From Leishmania donovani (taxonomy: Eukaryota > Euglenozoa > Kinetoplastea > Trypanosomatida > Trypanosomatidae): DNA of 27,441 bases. The notes beneath the pieces are model-generated. The model was not told the origin of the DNA and searched no databases. It worked only from the letters and a program-made list of their open reading frames with translations. The translations under genes and the position numbers were made by a program. Location: positions 590,917-618,357 of the forward strand of contig NC_018242.1 of the NCBI RefSeq assembly GCF_000227135.1, written 5' to 3'. Shown here in pieces: positions 1-8,882 of the stretch (the stretch's first letter is position 1; each line of letters begins with the position of its first letter).

Positions 1-770
1 ATGATGGACTGCACCAGCACCGACTCCTCCAACGTGTCTCGAGCAAGCCGTGTCGCCATGCTCACCATGGCTTCAATCTTATTTGCTTCGCTCTTTCTGA
101 TGGAGATGTTGATGCTGTTGCGGACGGCAACGGTGACGCTCCGGAGCAGAAGCTGAGCATAGGTAGCCTTGTCTCTTGGGATGCAGCCACTCGGCGCCTC
201 CACGCATCCAACGAGCTCGGACCGAAACCAGAGGGGGATGTATAGGGTGCTGGCAATTGTCAGCATGTTGTGCGCTTGCGCGCACTTGCCCAAGGGCGTG
301 ACGTCGTCGATAAGGGCGGCAACGCCGTTAACGGGGTCCCATAGGAGATTGTCGTTTGTGATCACCATGTAGGTGCGGACATTACGCGAGCAAGTGACAG
401 CTGAAATGCGCTCATTAATCGCCGCGAACAGCACTGTTGGGTCCTTGGTGTTGTCGCAGCACTCCTCCACAAACGCGACAATGTCGTCGTGTGGGTTGTG
501 TGGCATGTCGGTTGCATCGTCGAGGATGTTGAGGAGGTCATTCGTGGTCTGGTGCGGTGAACCCGCGCTATTCGCAGCCGGCCCTTGCGCGGTATCAGGG
601 AGTTCAGTGCGCAGGGCCTGAATCGCCTTCAGCTCCGTGGAGGAGAAGGATGTACCAGTCCGACGGTAGCGCGCCAGAATCGACTGGCAGAGCGCAACTG
701 CCTCACATAAGTGACTGGAGCCGGCTACGCCGCAATAGGGCGCAGCGGGGGAAAAGACTGCTGAATACAT
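1..770 (-). CDS. conserved hypothetical protein, 3' end cut by window edge
   Basis: An open frame of 256 codons plus two bases runs from the ATG at 770 off the left edge without a stop. An in-frame TGA lies a few codons upstream of that ATG. Just beyond it, a run of eleven T on the minus strand is followed by CAG, a good spliced-leader acceptor that would give a 5' UTR of about 56 nt and supports this start. The visible part is soluble, with no signal peptide or membrane segment. It carries a Cys pair in the stretch VEECCDNT and several acidic helical-looking stretches. I do not recognise the family. The reading-frame call is strong because the frame is long and follows an acceptor; the function is unknown. 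Confidence 0.75.
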   Translation of the reverse strand, partial: MYSAVFSPAAPYCGVAGSSHLCEAVALCQSILARYRRTGTSFSSTELKAIQALRTELPDTAQGPAANSAGSPHQTTNDLLNILDDATDMPHNPHDDIVAFVEECCDNTKDPTVLFAAINERISAVTCSRNVRTYMVITNDNLLWDPVNGVAALIDDVTPLGKCAQAHNMLTIASTLYIPLWFRSELVGCVEAPSGCIPRDKATYAQLLLRSVTVAVRNSINISIRKSEANKIEAMVSMATRLARDTLEESVLVQSI

Positions 771-826
771 CGCTGCACGGCGTCACTGCCAGTTGATAAA
801 AAATCGAAGACAGCGGCCGATACGAA

Positions 827-840
827 CTGAAAAAAAAAAA
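827..840 (-). promoter_or_regulatory. trans-splice acceptor for the gene at 1-770
   Basis: On the minus strand eleven consecutive T (830-840) are followed directly by CAG, with the AG at 827-828. T-rich sequence interrupted by G continues upstream to about 870. The next ATG is at 770. This is the standard arrangement of a trypanosomatid polypyrimidine tract and 3' splice site. Confidence 0.6.
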
Positions 841-908
841 CAACAAAAAAAGAACAAACGAACAAAAAAGAGGTCGTGCGGCGTTTGCGTGTATTGGGCT
901 CGCTTGTA

Positions 909-932
909 TGTGTGTGTGTGTGTGTGTGTGTG
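909..932. repeat. (TG)12 dinucleotide microsatellite
   Basis: Twelve uninterrupted TG units on the plus strand, (CA)n on the transcribed minus strand, lie about 140 bp upstream of the gene at 1-770. Such repeats are common between trypanosomatid genes and are likely to vary in length between strains. Confidence 0.95.
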
Positions 933-2053
933 TCACCATGGAGAGCGGCGACAGGAGCAACAGAGCGGAAGAGACAATGATGGGTCCCGTGCGCGGCCGT
1001 GCACACATGCGAGCTTGTGTCCCCAAAATGTTCCAGTGCAGCTGCACCTCAGGCCGCTTTTTGAAGAACCTCAAATGCCGGTCAAGTTTCTTGGGTGTCG
1101 TTGGTGGCTTCCCTTTGATGATGGTCAGTGTGCGCACGTGGAGCTGGAGAGGAGAGAGGCATACTGACCGCGTTGCGTAGTTGGTAGTCGAGAAAGGCAG
1201 CAAGAAGTGGTGCAGAACAGGAGATCCGTAATGATACATGATGGCGAGGCATACAGAGAGAGAAAGAAACGGCAACGGAAGAGGAGAACGCGCAGCGTTC
1301 ATTTACGGAGAAGATCGAGCCGTGGCGTTCAGCTTAGGCGGCTATCCTCCAAGCACCACACACCCGCTCTTCGCGCATTCAGTAGCAGATCTTTCACCTC
1401 AGCCCTTTGCCCCCCCTTTCCCCTTCGCTTGATGGCACCATACTGGCACGTGATCTCCCCGCGTTTCGCCAGCCGCGCCAACGGCGCACCGTTGTAGCCG
1501 ACAATCGCTCTGGCGTGTTTCGACAACGAGTCACGCGAACGCACCCGCGGCACAATGGTTAAGGTATGTGCAGAAAACAGCGTGGGCGGAACACCTCGTA
1601 CCACAGCTGAGACAGCAGACCTGCTGTCTCGATTGTGCCTCCTGTGCCTTTTTTAAGATGACACCGCAGACCTATTCGGCTGTCCTCATGTGCGCGACGC
1701 GCTTAGACGTTCGCATGTACGTATGTAAGTCTGCGTTGCTTCCCGGTATCGATGACGCTTCGCCCTTCCTTTGTCTATGTAAAGCATTTGCTTGGGCGTC
1801 ACTTGCCCTCATGAGCAGATGAGTGTGCGCGCGTCCACCCCTCACACACTCTCCCCTCCATCTGTCCTTTTTCCCCCGCTTCCTTGTCTTGCCATTGTCC
1901 ATGCCAGCTCAAATCTGCCGCGATTATCATGCCACCGCTGGACAGATACGAGGTAGTGGAGACGACATTCACGCATGGTCGATGGGGAGCAGGGGAAAGG
2001 CAGCTGGGAGAGGAGAGGAAAGGGCGGCCTCTAGTGTTTTCTCTATATGTTGT

Positions 2054-4054
2054 TCAGCCCGCATGAAGATGTGGGTCAAGCCGCTCCCCGCGTTCTGCAA
2101 CACGCACGCAACTCGGTGACTCCAACAAACTCGCCAGCTGAGCGCGTATGTTGTCGGCAAGGCTCACCTTGCGCCGCGCAGGAGTAAAGGAGGAAGATGG
2201 GGAGGTGCGCACCGGCCGCGGTACCTTTCTACACATGGGGGTGTGCGCCACAATCACCTTCTGCGACCGTGCCGTCGCAGGGAGCATCGACTCGGGTGCA
2301 AGGAGGTGACTGCGAGCTGCACGACGCCCGGCAGACTTACGCTTCTGCTTCACTGGCGCCGTGGGCACTGTTACTTGCGCGTTCGTGACACCAGCGAACT
2401 TGTCGGCAGCCTCGAGCCCGACGTCGTCCCCTTCACCTTCCGCCATGAAATCCTCGGCGAAGAAGTCTCCTCCCTCGTCTGTGGCGCTTGTCGCCTGTGA
2501 GGTGGAGGTACCCCTCTTTAGCGCCTTCTTGGTAGCGGCCGTGGCTACCTTTCGGGCAGCGCTGACCTTGACGCTGGCTCGGCAGGGGGCGGGCACACCC
2601 TTCGTTTTAGTGCGGGAAACGCCGGCAGCTCGCTTGGTGACCAGCTGAAGCTTCACTGCCGGCGGGGCGTTTCTATCAGGAGACGCCACCGGTGTGGCCT
2701 TTGTCGCAGGCGCCTTGGTGACAATCGGCAGCGTCCGCTTCCGTTGCGGCTCTAGCATTGCTGGCAGCTTCTTCAAAGGCACTGGAGCTGGCAGTGGACT
2801 CTTCTTTCGAAACGGCGCGGGCGCCGCATTCAACTTGAGCTCCGGCATGGCGGCACTGAGCTGTGGATCAGCCTTGGCCTTCAGCCTCTCCACACGCACC
2901 TGCCTGCTGCTCAACGTCTCCGCCGTTAGCATGTGCGCCACGTTGTACACCGCGAGCTGCTTGTTTTTCTCCTTTGTGCGCAACATGGCGGCCCGGTTAA
3001 GGACATCGTCGTACACGGAATGGCCACAGCGTGTCTCGGCGAGTAGGGTTGCGACGCTGACGTCGTCCAAGCTGCTGTCGATACCGTACGCTTCGGGGGG
3101 CACCGTAACAGACTGAGGTAAGCGCTTCGCAATAAACAAACCGCAATCAGAGCTACGCAGCTTTTCAAGTCGCTCGAGGCTGCGGCGAGCTCTGAAGTAG
3201 ATGCCGTCACGCGACCGATCCGTGCTGATGAGGGAGCGAAAGAGTTCATCCTGCACTGCGTTGCTGCCGAGGTCCACCTCGATGCCGCGAAACAACGCGA
3301 ACAACCGTATGATTTCGAAGCGCTTCCGGTCGAAACTAGCGCACCGGTCGGCGCAGAACATTTCGAAGAAGGGCGCCTCGGCATCCGAGATGGGGGCAAA
3401 CAAGTTCCGAAGCTCTGGGGAGAGGGAGCTATAGCGCTTCATGACGTACTCCTCCCCCGACACGGTGACGTTAGAAACGGAAAGCACCTTCGTTATTGCC
3501 GTAAAGGCGCTCTTGCGCGTTGGTGCAACGGAGCGCTGCATCTCTGTGAAAGAGCTGAAGAGCAGCATGTTGGGACTGATAAAGCACTTGAAAGCGGACG
3601 TCACACTTTCGTTGGATCGCTCTTTGCTCGTACAGAAGGCCTTCACATTCAGCTTTTCCATCAGTCGGCTGTTGTCGCGGTGACTCATCGCGTGCATTGT
3701 CGACTTCGCCATGAGCGCGGTGAAAGCCTCGTTGCCGGCTTTCAGAAGAACCTTATCCCTGCAAAAGAGTTTCATGAGCAAATTGAACGTGTTGTTCTTT
3801 TTTTCTGGGTCTCTGGTAACGAGTGCGGCGCGCTGCAGTGCCCGCGTATTGTACATCACACGCTGACCCAACGGCAGCTTCCCCCACAGCTTTGCCATGA
3901 TTCGCATGTTTTCACGGCCTCCCTTGAACGATTTGGCCTTCAGCACTTTCCTCTCTTGTTGCATGTCCTGTGTGAAGAGATTGAAACCCGTCATCTTGGT
4001 ACGCGCTGCGCACTGCGGCTGCGTCGCAGAGGAGATGCGGAAGTGGCGCATCAT
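2054..4054 (-). CDS. basic protein with possible HMG-box-like N-terminus
   Basis: The protein is 666 residues. The frame continues upstream to a GTG at 4255, but the first ATG is at 4054 (MMRHFRIS). A pyrimidine tract ending in AG at 4140-4141 lies between the two, so 4054 is the likely start. Residues 23-80 (GFNLF at the start, then KLWGKLP and an aromatic/basic helix) recall an HMG box, and residues 89-150 recall a second diverged copy. Residues 150-380 look globular. From about 400 the chain is rich in Ala, Pro and Lys with a short acidic island (FFAEDFMAEGEGDD). Near the end, RRKVS resembles a basophilic kinase site. The basic Met-Arg N-terminus could be a mitochondrial targeting sequence, and kinetoplast DNA-binding HMG proteins are known in this group, but a nuclear chromatin role fits equally well. 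The HMG assignment is weak; the gene call is strong. Confidence 0.8.
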   Translation of the reverse strand: MMRHFRISSATQPQCAARTKMTGFNLFTQDMQQERKVLKAKSFKGGRENMRIMAKLWGKLPLGQRVMYNTRALQRAALVTRDPEKKNNTFNLLMKLFCRDKVLLKAGNEAFTALMAKSTMHAMSHRDNSRLMEKLNVKAFCTSKERSNESVTSAFKCFISPNMLLFSSFTEMQRSVAPTRKSAFTAITKVLSVSNVTVSGEEYVMKRYSSLSPELRNLFAPISDAEAPFFEMFCADRCASFDRKRFEIIRLFALFRGIEVDLGSNAVQDELFRSLISTDRSRDGIYFRARRSLERLEKLRSSDCGLFIAKRLPQSVTVPPEAYGIDSSLDDVSVATLLAETRCGHSVYDDVLNRAAMLRTKEKNKQLAVYNVAHMLTAETLSSRQVRVERLKAKADPQLSAAMPELKLNAAPAPFRKKSPLPAPVPLKKLPAMLEPQRKRTLPIVTKAPATKATPVASPDRNAPPAVKLQLVTKRAAGVSRTKTKGVPAPCRASVKVSAARKVATAATKKALKRGTSTSQATSATDEGGDFFAEDFMAEGEGDDVGLEAADKFAGVTNAQVTVPTAPVKQKRKSAGRRAARSHLLAPESMLPATARSQKVIVAHTPMCRKVPRPVRTSPSSSFTPARRKVSLADNIRAQLASLLESPSCVRVAERGERLDPHLHAG

Positions 4055-4139
4055 GGTAGCGGCAAAAGCGGACCCGACGTCTGCGCAGAGATCCGCGTCT
4101 ATTCTATGTGATGCCTGTGGTGGTAGTGCGTGCGAGCCT

Positions 4140-4152
4140 CTAAAAAAGAAAT
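4140..4152 (-). promoter_or_regulatory. trans-splice acceptor for the gene at 2054-4054
   Basis: The minus strand reads TTTCTTTTTTAG, with the AG at 4140-4141. This is 85 nt upstream of the ATG at 4054 and downstream of the longer frame's GTG, so it helps decide the start. Confidence 0.6.
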
Positions 4153-4802
4153 GCAGAGAGCAAAGCGAGCGAGTGAGCACACACAAACACACACGCTCAC
4201 CCTTTCCTTCCCCAGTGCAGGAAGGGTGCGGAGGGATGTCAAACGATGAGTCCACTGTGTGCGCAGCGGTCCATGTGAGCGGGAGTCACACATGAGAGTG
4301 GCAGAGACTGCAGAGAGTTGAAAAGCGACAACATGAGCAGCCAACACAAGATAGGCACACGTATGAAGTACCACAAAGCGCCCGAGCTATCCTGCAACAT
4401 AAGCGTACCTTCGAAAGGAAGGAAAAGCGAGAGGGGGTGGCCAGACGTGCGATGTCGTCCATCGCACATCCCCTGTTCATAGATCGGTATCTTTTTCGCT
4501 TTTATGCCTCAGCAGTGGTAGTGTGAGAGTGAGGGGGGGGAGAACTTTGCGTATCGATGGGAAGCTTCTGTACCAGCCTGAAAACGCACTCGGCCGATAG
4601 CCATCGAAAGCCAGCCTCCACCACTTGGAACGCAACGCTTTAAGCACCCTTCGCGTCGTCGTCGTCGCGGGTGTTTTCTCCTTTTCCCTTAATGCGTTTT
4701 GGGGTTCGTTACGAGACTGCGGCTCATGGAATAAAGCATTTCAGTTGTGTGAGCTTGCAGCCTTTCTCTGCATGCTCTGCACGTCCGCGATCTGTGAAGA
4801 CG
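4142..4802. other. intergenic region, nothing coding seen
   Basis: Upstream flank of the gene at 2054-4054 and probable 3' UTR of the gene at 4803-5681. It has a run of eight G at 4533-4540 and short CT-rich tracts. The six frames contain only short shadow frames. Confidence 0.6.
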
Positions 4803-5681
4803 CTACTGCGAGTCCAATCCCAGACACCGCAGCAACGAAAAATGTGTCCTGTACCACAGCCGCCCCCCCAGCGTAGACCTCTCCAGGATGAGTTCGCGGC
4901 ATTGAAAGGAGCGGCGAAGGCTGTCGCTCGCTGCAAAGCTCGGGAACCACTTTAGGCTAATGTTGTACTCCGTCATCTCATTCCGCTGCACCTGGCATGA
5001 CTCAAACACCTTCCAGTGAAAGAAGCGGCTGTTGATCACAAGCGCCGTCACCTCCACGTTGTCGCTCGTGCGGTGCCGCCAGCTGGAGCCTTCGAAGAGA
5101 TGCGAGCATAACGTCGTCAGGAGCACCGACGACATCGTATCTGAGATGTAGCGCCAGAGCCAGTCGCGCACCGAGGCTCCGTGGGGAGCCGGGGAGGGAG
5201 AGGAGGAGGACCCTCGTGGCAGCGGCGGCGGCACGCCACTGAATGCAGTGCTCATCGGTGCCGCTTCGTAAAACCGGGCAGGGGTGTGCAGCACTCGAGC
5301 GATACGACCCACCTCCGTGTCCACAGTGCAGATAGAGTTCCAGTACTCCAGCGCCGGCGCACGAGTGGCTCGCCGCAGTTCCCAGTCATAAAAGACAAGA
5401 CCCAAGTACATCGAGAACCAGAAGCGAGACAACAGCGTGCGACCGGCTCGGTTGCGCAGCACATAGCCACCCGTGAAGCCGAGAAGAAAGCCGGTGTCTG
5501 CATATCGGTGATTCATGTCGTCCAGGCAGTCGCACGTCAGCCTCCAATCGACGTTGCCCACCGGGATGGAGAGAAACCGACGCGCTCGGTCGACGATGTA
5601 GAGAAGCCGAAAAAAGTCACGTTCTCTATCCTGCTCCAGTTGCGAGGCGGCCTCGCTCAGTGAGTTGGGCGAGACGCGCAT
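4803..5681 (-). CDS. conserved hypothetical protein with one hydrophobic stretch
   Basis: The protein is 292 residues. The open frame extends to a GTG at 6065, but its first ATG is at 5681 (MRVSPNSL), which I take as the start. Residues 1-40 form a charged helical segment (QDRERDFFRLLYIVDRARRF). Residues 62-100 are Gly-, Phe- and Leu-rich (ADTGFLLGFTGGYVLRN, then FWFSMYLGLVFYDW) and could touch or cross a membrane. A Pro/Ser-rich linker lies at 149-168. A second globular part runs from 171 and contains aromatic strands such as NSRFFHWKVF. No signal peptide is evident and the C-terminus (DSQ) is not a glycosomal PTS1. The helical N-terminus and weakly hydrophobic core prompted a comparison with Pex11-type peroxins, but I could not support it with a specific motif. 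Function unknown. Confidence 0.75.
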   Translation of the reverse strand: MRVSPNSLSEAASQLEQDRERDFFRLLYIVDRARRFLSIPVGNVDWRLTCDCLDDMNHRYADTGFLLGFTGGYVLRNRAGRTLLSRFWFSMYLGLVFYDWELRRATRAPALEYWNSICTVDTEVGRIARVLHTPARFYEAAPMSTAFSGVPPPLPRGSSSSPSPAPHGASVRDWLWRYISDTMSSVLLTTLCSHLFEGSSWRHRTSDNVEVTALVINSRFFHWKVFESCQVQRNEMTEYNISLKWFPSFAASDSLRRSFQCRELILERSTLGGRLWYRTHFSLLRCLGLDSQ

Positions 5682-5889
5682 GGTCGAGAAAAAAGGGGGA
5701 AAAGATGCAACGGGAAAAGAACGCCACAACACAAGGAACGGCCGATGCGCACCCCCCCTCTGTTGCGACACTGGCTGGTGCCGATCCCGTTGTCTCTGCT
5801 CCGCTGCCCGGTGTGAAGGGCGCCCGCAGGAAAGGCAATGCGCCCAATTAGAAATGCCTCGGCGCCACTCAGGACACCAACAACGGTGA

Positions 5890-5915
5890 CTTATGCGGAA
5901 GGGAAAGGAGAACAG
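5890..5915 (-). promoter_or_regulatory. candidate trans-splice acceptor for the gene at 4803-5681
   Basis: On the minus strand a C/T-rich run (CTCCTTTCCCTTCC and flanks) is followed by ATAAG, with the AG at 5890-5891. It is about 208 nt upstream of the ATG at 5681. No strong AG lies between the T-rich tract at 5690-5710 and the ATG, so this more distant site is preferred, but with modest confidence. Confidence 0.4.
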
Positions 5916-6427
5916 AACGGCGAAGCGCAGTGGAACGCAGGCGTGTGAGAAGTGAACGACAGGAGGAGTAGAAAGAAGGCGTACAACAGAGGCAGGCGGG
6001 GAAAAGTAATGATACGGGGGATCGCCATCACAATGCACCCGCACAAGAGCGCCACAGCAACGCACACGCCGCTGTGAACGCTCTGGGGGAGCGTTCAGTC
6101 ATGGAAAAGCTGTATACTGCACAGCACTCTTGTGCAGCGCGCAATAGAGCTGCTAGCAACTCGTCCTCCAGGTCCAATGGGCTGAGCTGTGCGTCAACAT
6201 TTCTTCTTACCACACCGATTCTCTATGGCACAACATGATCAGCAGAAACACCCACCTCCCTCGTCCCTCCCTGCCCCTCAGCACTTGCGGCACCTCTCTG
6301 CTGGAAGAAGGTGGCGGTGCACGGAAAGGAACAATACCACTCGTGCGTGGAAGTGGGGGGAGGGGTGACATCTCTGAGTGCGAAACGGCGAAACAGAGAC
6401 AAAAAAAAAGCCAGCACTCACCCACGG
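5916..6427. other. intergenic region between the 4803-5681 gene and PSF1
   Basis: The expected 3' UTR of the PSF1 gene. It has a G-rich stretch at about 6352-6366 on the plus strand and an A-rich run near 6401. No convincing gene is seen. Confidence 0.6.
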
Positions 6428-7024
6428 TCAGTGCCCCACCAGCGCGACGATGCCCTGCTGAATGAGAGGCTCAGCTTCCTCGAAGCTCAGGAAAAGCTGA
6501 TCGCCGGTGTTGATGATAATGGTCTTGCCGCTGACAGAGGACCGAAACTCGTAGTGGCAGCGACCGCGGACCTCGAGCTGGCGTACTGACGGAGGTCTCC
6601 ACAAGTATGCGCGCAGATCTAGTGGGACGTCGAAGGAGGTCATATACTCCACCATGGTGCCTTGGTAGTCGGACAAGTACTTGGCTTCCGCTGCGGACAG
6701 GGAGCCCTCCAGCAAATTGTCTCGCACGCTCCACCACGCCTTGGCAACTTGCTTTTGTCTCCATAAAAGGTACGTGAGGAGGCAGCGCTTGTCTCGCAAA
6801 CATTTGGAGCGGTAGTAATTCACGGAACTCACGTAGTACGGCTGCGTCATATCAGCGTACGGGTTTGTGGCGATAGATTGAATGCATGCATAAGACTCGT
6901 TTATCTTCTCCACCACCGACCTAACTTTTTGCTCGTCAAGCGTGCCCATCGACCCGCCACTCACGATGACGGCGCGCAGCTCGCTAAGAAGCTCCGCTGA
7001 TGCATCCTGTTTTTTGGAGCCCAT
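6428..7024 (-). CDS. PSF1: GINS complex subunit PSF1
   Basis: The protein is 198 residues, close to the usual length of PSF1 (human PSF1 is 196). GINS (PSF1, PSF2, PSF3, SLD5) joins CDC45 and MCM2-7 to form the CMG replicative helicase in the nucleus. The hallmark A-domain segment is present at residues 70-100: YYRSKCLRDKRCLLTYLLWR lines up with the conserved basic-Cys-Leu-Tyr-Leu pattern of PSF1. It is followed by the helix around YLSDYQGTMVEYM (116-128). The linker enters the small B-domain at about 143 (RPPSVRQLEVR), and the chain ends with the strand-helix EEAEPLIQQGIVALV typical of the PSF1 C-terminus. The start is an ATG at 7024, and a C/T-rich tract with AG lies about 107 nt upstream. 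Intact, with no oddities. Confidence 0.93.
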   Translation of the reverse strand: MGSKKQDASAELLSELRAVIVSGGSMGTLDEQKVRSVVEKINESYACIQSIATNPYADMTQPYYVSSVNYYRSKCLRDKRCLLTYLLWRQKQVAKAWWSVRDNLLEGSLSAAEAKYLSDYQGTMVEYMTSFDVPLDLRAYLWRPPSVRQLEVRGRCHYEFRSSVSGKTIIINTGDQLFLSFEEAEPLIQQGIVALVGH

Positions 7025-7131
7025 CTGCGACTAGCTGTTGCAACGCGAGCGCCCCTCGCCCTACTTCATGCACCGTACGTCTGAACCTGCTTCAAGCAAA
7101 GGAAAAATCGATAGAGAGAATGAGCGGAGAG

Positions 7132-7165
7132 CTAGATAAGAAAAGAAGGGGGAGGAGAGTGCCAC
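7132..7165 (-). promoter_or_regulatory. trans-splice acceptor for PSF1
   Basis: The minus strand carries CTCTCCTCCCCCTTCTTTTC followed by TTATCTAG, with the AG at 7132-7133, about 107 nt upstream of the PSF1 ATG. A second, nearer T/C run ends in GAAG and is an alternative. Confidence 0.5.
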
Positions 7166-8093
7166 CCCCCTGCTCTTGCGGGAGAAGATGCAGAGGGAGG
7201 CGATGAGATATGTTTGGGTGAGGGCAACGAATCCGCATCAGATCGATTCGCACGTCTGCGGCACACTGCAAAGCACTCGTTCCCTAACTAAACACATATG
7301 CAAGGTGCTCCTCAGAAATGGGGTCTTGAAGAAGACTAGCGGCATTCAGAGCTATGAGTGTTATCATGAACCGAGATCCTTATCGTACTCGGCGACACAC
7401 CTGCAAGGCGGCACTCAACGCCCCGGCGATCGATGATCTCGCGTGCACCTCTGGTGACACCGTCATCTTCAATCGTAACCCTGCTCGTGTGTGCATTGGG
7501 GAGGGGGGGGGAGGCGGCAGGAGGCGGCGGGAGGCGACCTAAACGCCACTTGCACGGACACATGCACACACATGTCCAGGCACATATTCTCAGGCAGGGG
7601 TGGTATGCTGTAGATAGTCGCAGATTCGATATCTTCATCACGCCTCATCAGAGTGAAGAACGAAGAAAGAAATGGCATTTGCTGTTGTTCTCGGAAGACA
7701 AAGAGAAATAGAATAAGGGCGTCCGTCGCTGCATGAGCATGGGGTGAAAGGAGCTAGCAACTGCCGTCGCCGGTGCGCGTGCGGAACGAATTCATCACGG
7801 AAAAAATGAGTAACCGATAAAAATTGAGAGGAGAGAAGCGAGTAGAAGCGTCTCATAGGAGTTCAATCGTTTTTTTTTGTATGTGAGTGTTTCAGACGGC
7901 AACTGAATGCTACCCTTTTCATTTACTTGCCTTCGAGTTGGTTTGTGAGGGACAATGCAGAACGCTAAAACAACAGTTACCGCCCCCCCACACACACACC
8001 TACGTAACAGCACGGCCTGGTACTCAAGCACTTCTGTTCCTGCCATCAGCACCACAAACGTTTCTTTTTTTTTCTTGCAATTTTTTTTCGTCA
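7166..8093. other. long intergenic region, no gene seen
   Basis: About 0.9 kb, probably mostly the 3' UTR of the 53-residue gene. It includes a G-rich block at 7498-7536, T/A homopolymers near 7870 and 8060-8092, and only short frames. No tRNA-like B box was noticed. Confidence 0.55.
7498..7536. repeat. G-rich low-complexity block
   Basis: The plus strand has GGG, then a run of eight to nine G, then tandem GGAGGCGGC-like units with further GGG. At least four G runs occur within 39 bp, enough for a G-quadruplex on the non-transcribed strand; the RNA made here would be C-rich. Confidence 0.7.
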
Positions 8094-8255
8094 TCAACGC
8101 ACAGACTTCGGCTTGCCCTGGTGGCTGGGTGTCTCGTTGTGCTTCTTTGTGCCAGGACGCTCGTGATGCGAATCCTCGTACTCCATCGCGAGCGCTTCCG
8201 CCCTGTCGTGCGGAGGGACGATGTCGCTCTTCTCGTCATAGTGCTTCGGTGGCAT
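8094..8255 (-). CDS. 53-residue charged small protein
   Basis: The predicted 53-residue protein begins MPPKHYDEKS. It is very hydrophilic, His/Lys/Glu/Pro-rich and without Cys, Phe, Trp or a membrane segment, so it is probably disordered or a small binding partner. The same frame continues upstream through a Phe/Leu/Ser-rich stretch to an ATG at 8423. That stretch is the translation of the pyrimidine tract. A near-perfect acceptor (CTTTCTTTCTTTCCAG, AG at 8311-8312) lies 55 nt before the ATG at 8255, so the short form is preferred. It has its own spacer of about 1 kb on the left and 0.6 kb on the right, as an independent gene would. No family recognised. The main risk is that this is a chance frame within a UTR. 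Confidence 0.55.
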   Translation of the reverse strand: MPPKHYDEKSDIVPPHDRAEALAMEYEDSHHERPGTKKHNETPSHQGKPKSVR

Positions 8256-8310
8256 CTTCGGTATATCACACAAAACAAATGAGTGTGATAAGTTATTTGA
8301 AAGTAGAAAG

Positions 8311-8330
8311 CTGGAAAGAAAGAAAGAATG
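8311..8330 (-). promoter_or_regulatory. strong trans-splice acceptor
   Basis: The minus strand reads TTCTTTCTTTCTTTCCAG, with the AG at 8311-8312. It is the cleanest polypyrimidine-AG in the left unit and lies 55 nt from the ATG at 8255. Confidence 0.65.
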
Positions 8331-8882
8331 GCTATAGATAATCGGACGAGGACTTGTGGCAAGAGGAGTCGGTACGCACACATATAGATAGAGCGTGTAA
8401 AAGCGGTAGAAGATAGAAGACATCAATGGAAGGAGAAGCACACAATGGATAGATTATCGCACGACGAGAGGATGCAGAGTCGGAAATCGTGTCCGTGTGT
8501 CACATTTGACTGGGATAAAAGAAGCCGAAGGAGTAAGTGAGAATACAACGCCCATAATAGTGATGCCTGCGAGGCCCGTAGGCACGAGCAACGGAGTACT
8601 CATCCGAGAGAGCAGCATCCGCTTCGCCGCACCGTGGCAAGGGCAAAAATGCCGCGTCAGCACAGCACGTTTGCCACGATACGTCTCCCTCTTCCTCGCT
8701 TCCTGAAAGTCCATAATGGATCGTCTCGTGCTAGTCGTGGAGGTCGGTGAAGTTGTGTGCGATGCTTTCCCTAGCGGAGTGCATGACGGCAGCCAAGGAA
8801 AATCAAGCACACCCGTACACGCACGCACGGCGAGTACGCAGTGGAGAGCAAGCCAAAAAAGAGAGGAGGCAACACGGGTGAA
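8331..8882. other. intergenic region, nothing coding seen
   Basis: Probable 3' UTR of the presenilin-like gene plus the upstream flank of the 53-residue gene. A 124-codon minus-strand frame (8454-8828) lacks family features or an obvious acceptor and was not called. Confidence 0.55.

Larger units (their letters stand above)
771..2053. other. intergenic region, no confident gene
   Basis: This 1.28-kb spacer holds the 5' leader of the left gene, the TG microsatellite, several C/T-rich tracts on the minus strand and presumably the long 3' UTR of the gene at 2054-4054. A 199-codon minus-strand frame (703-1302) crosses it but contains the microsatellite (a Thr-His repeat) and overlaps the start of the neighbouring gene in another frame. 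I therefore do not call it a gene. Confidence 0.6.

Noticed and set aside
4055..4255. 67-residue GTG-initiated extension of the 2054-4054 gene
   Set aside because: There is no ATG in the extension, and a splice acceptor at 4140-4141 lies inside it.
5682..6065. GTG-initiated extension of the 4803-5681 gene
   Set aside because: No ATG; Pro/Ser/Arg/Phe-rich translation of pyrimidine tracts.
8256..8423. ATG-initiated extension of the 53-residue protein
   Set aside because: The sequence is the translation of the polypyrimidine tract and lies mostly upstream of the preferred acceptor.
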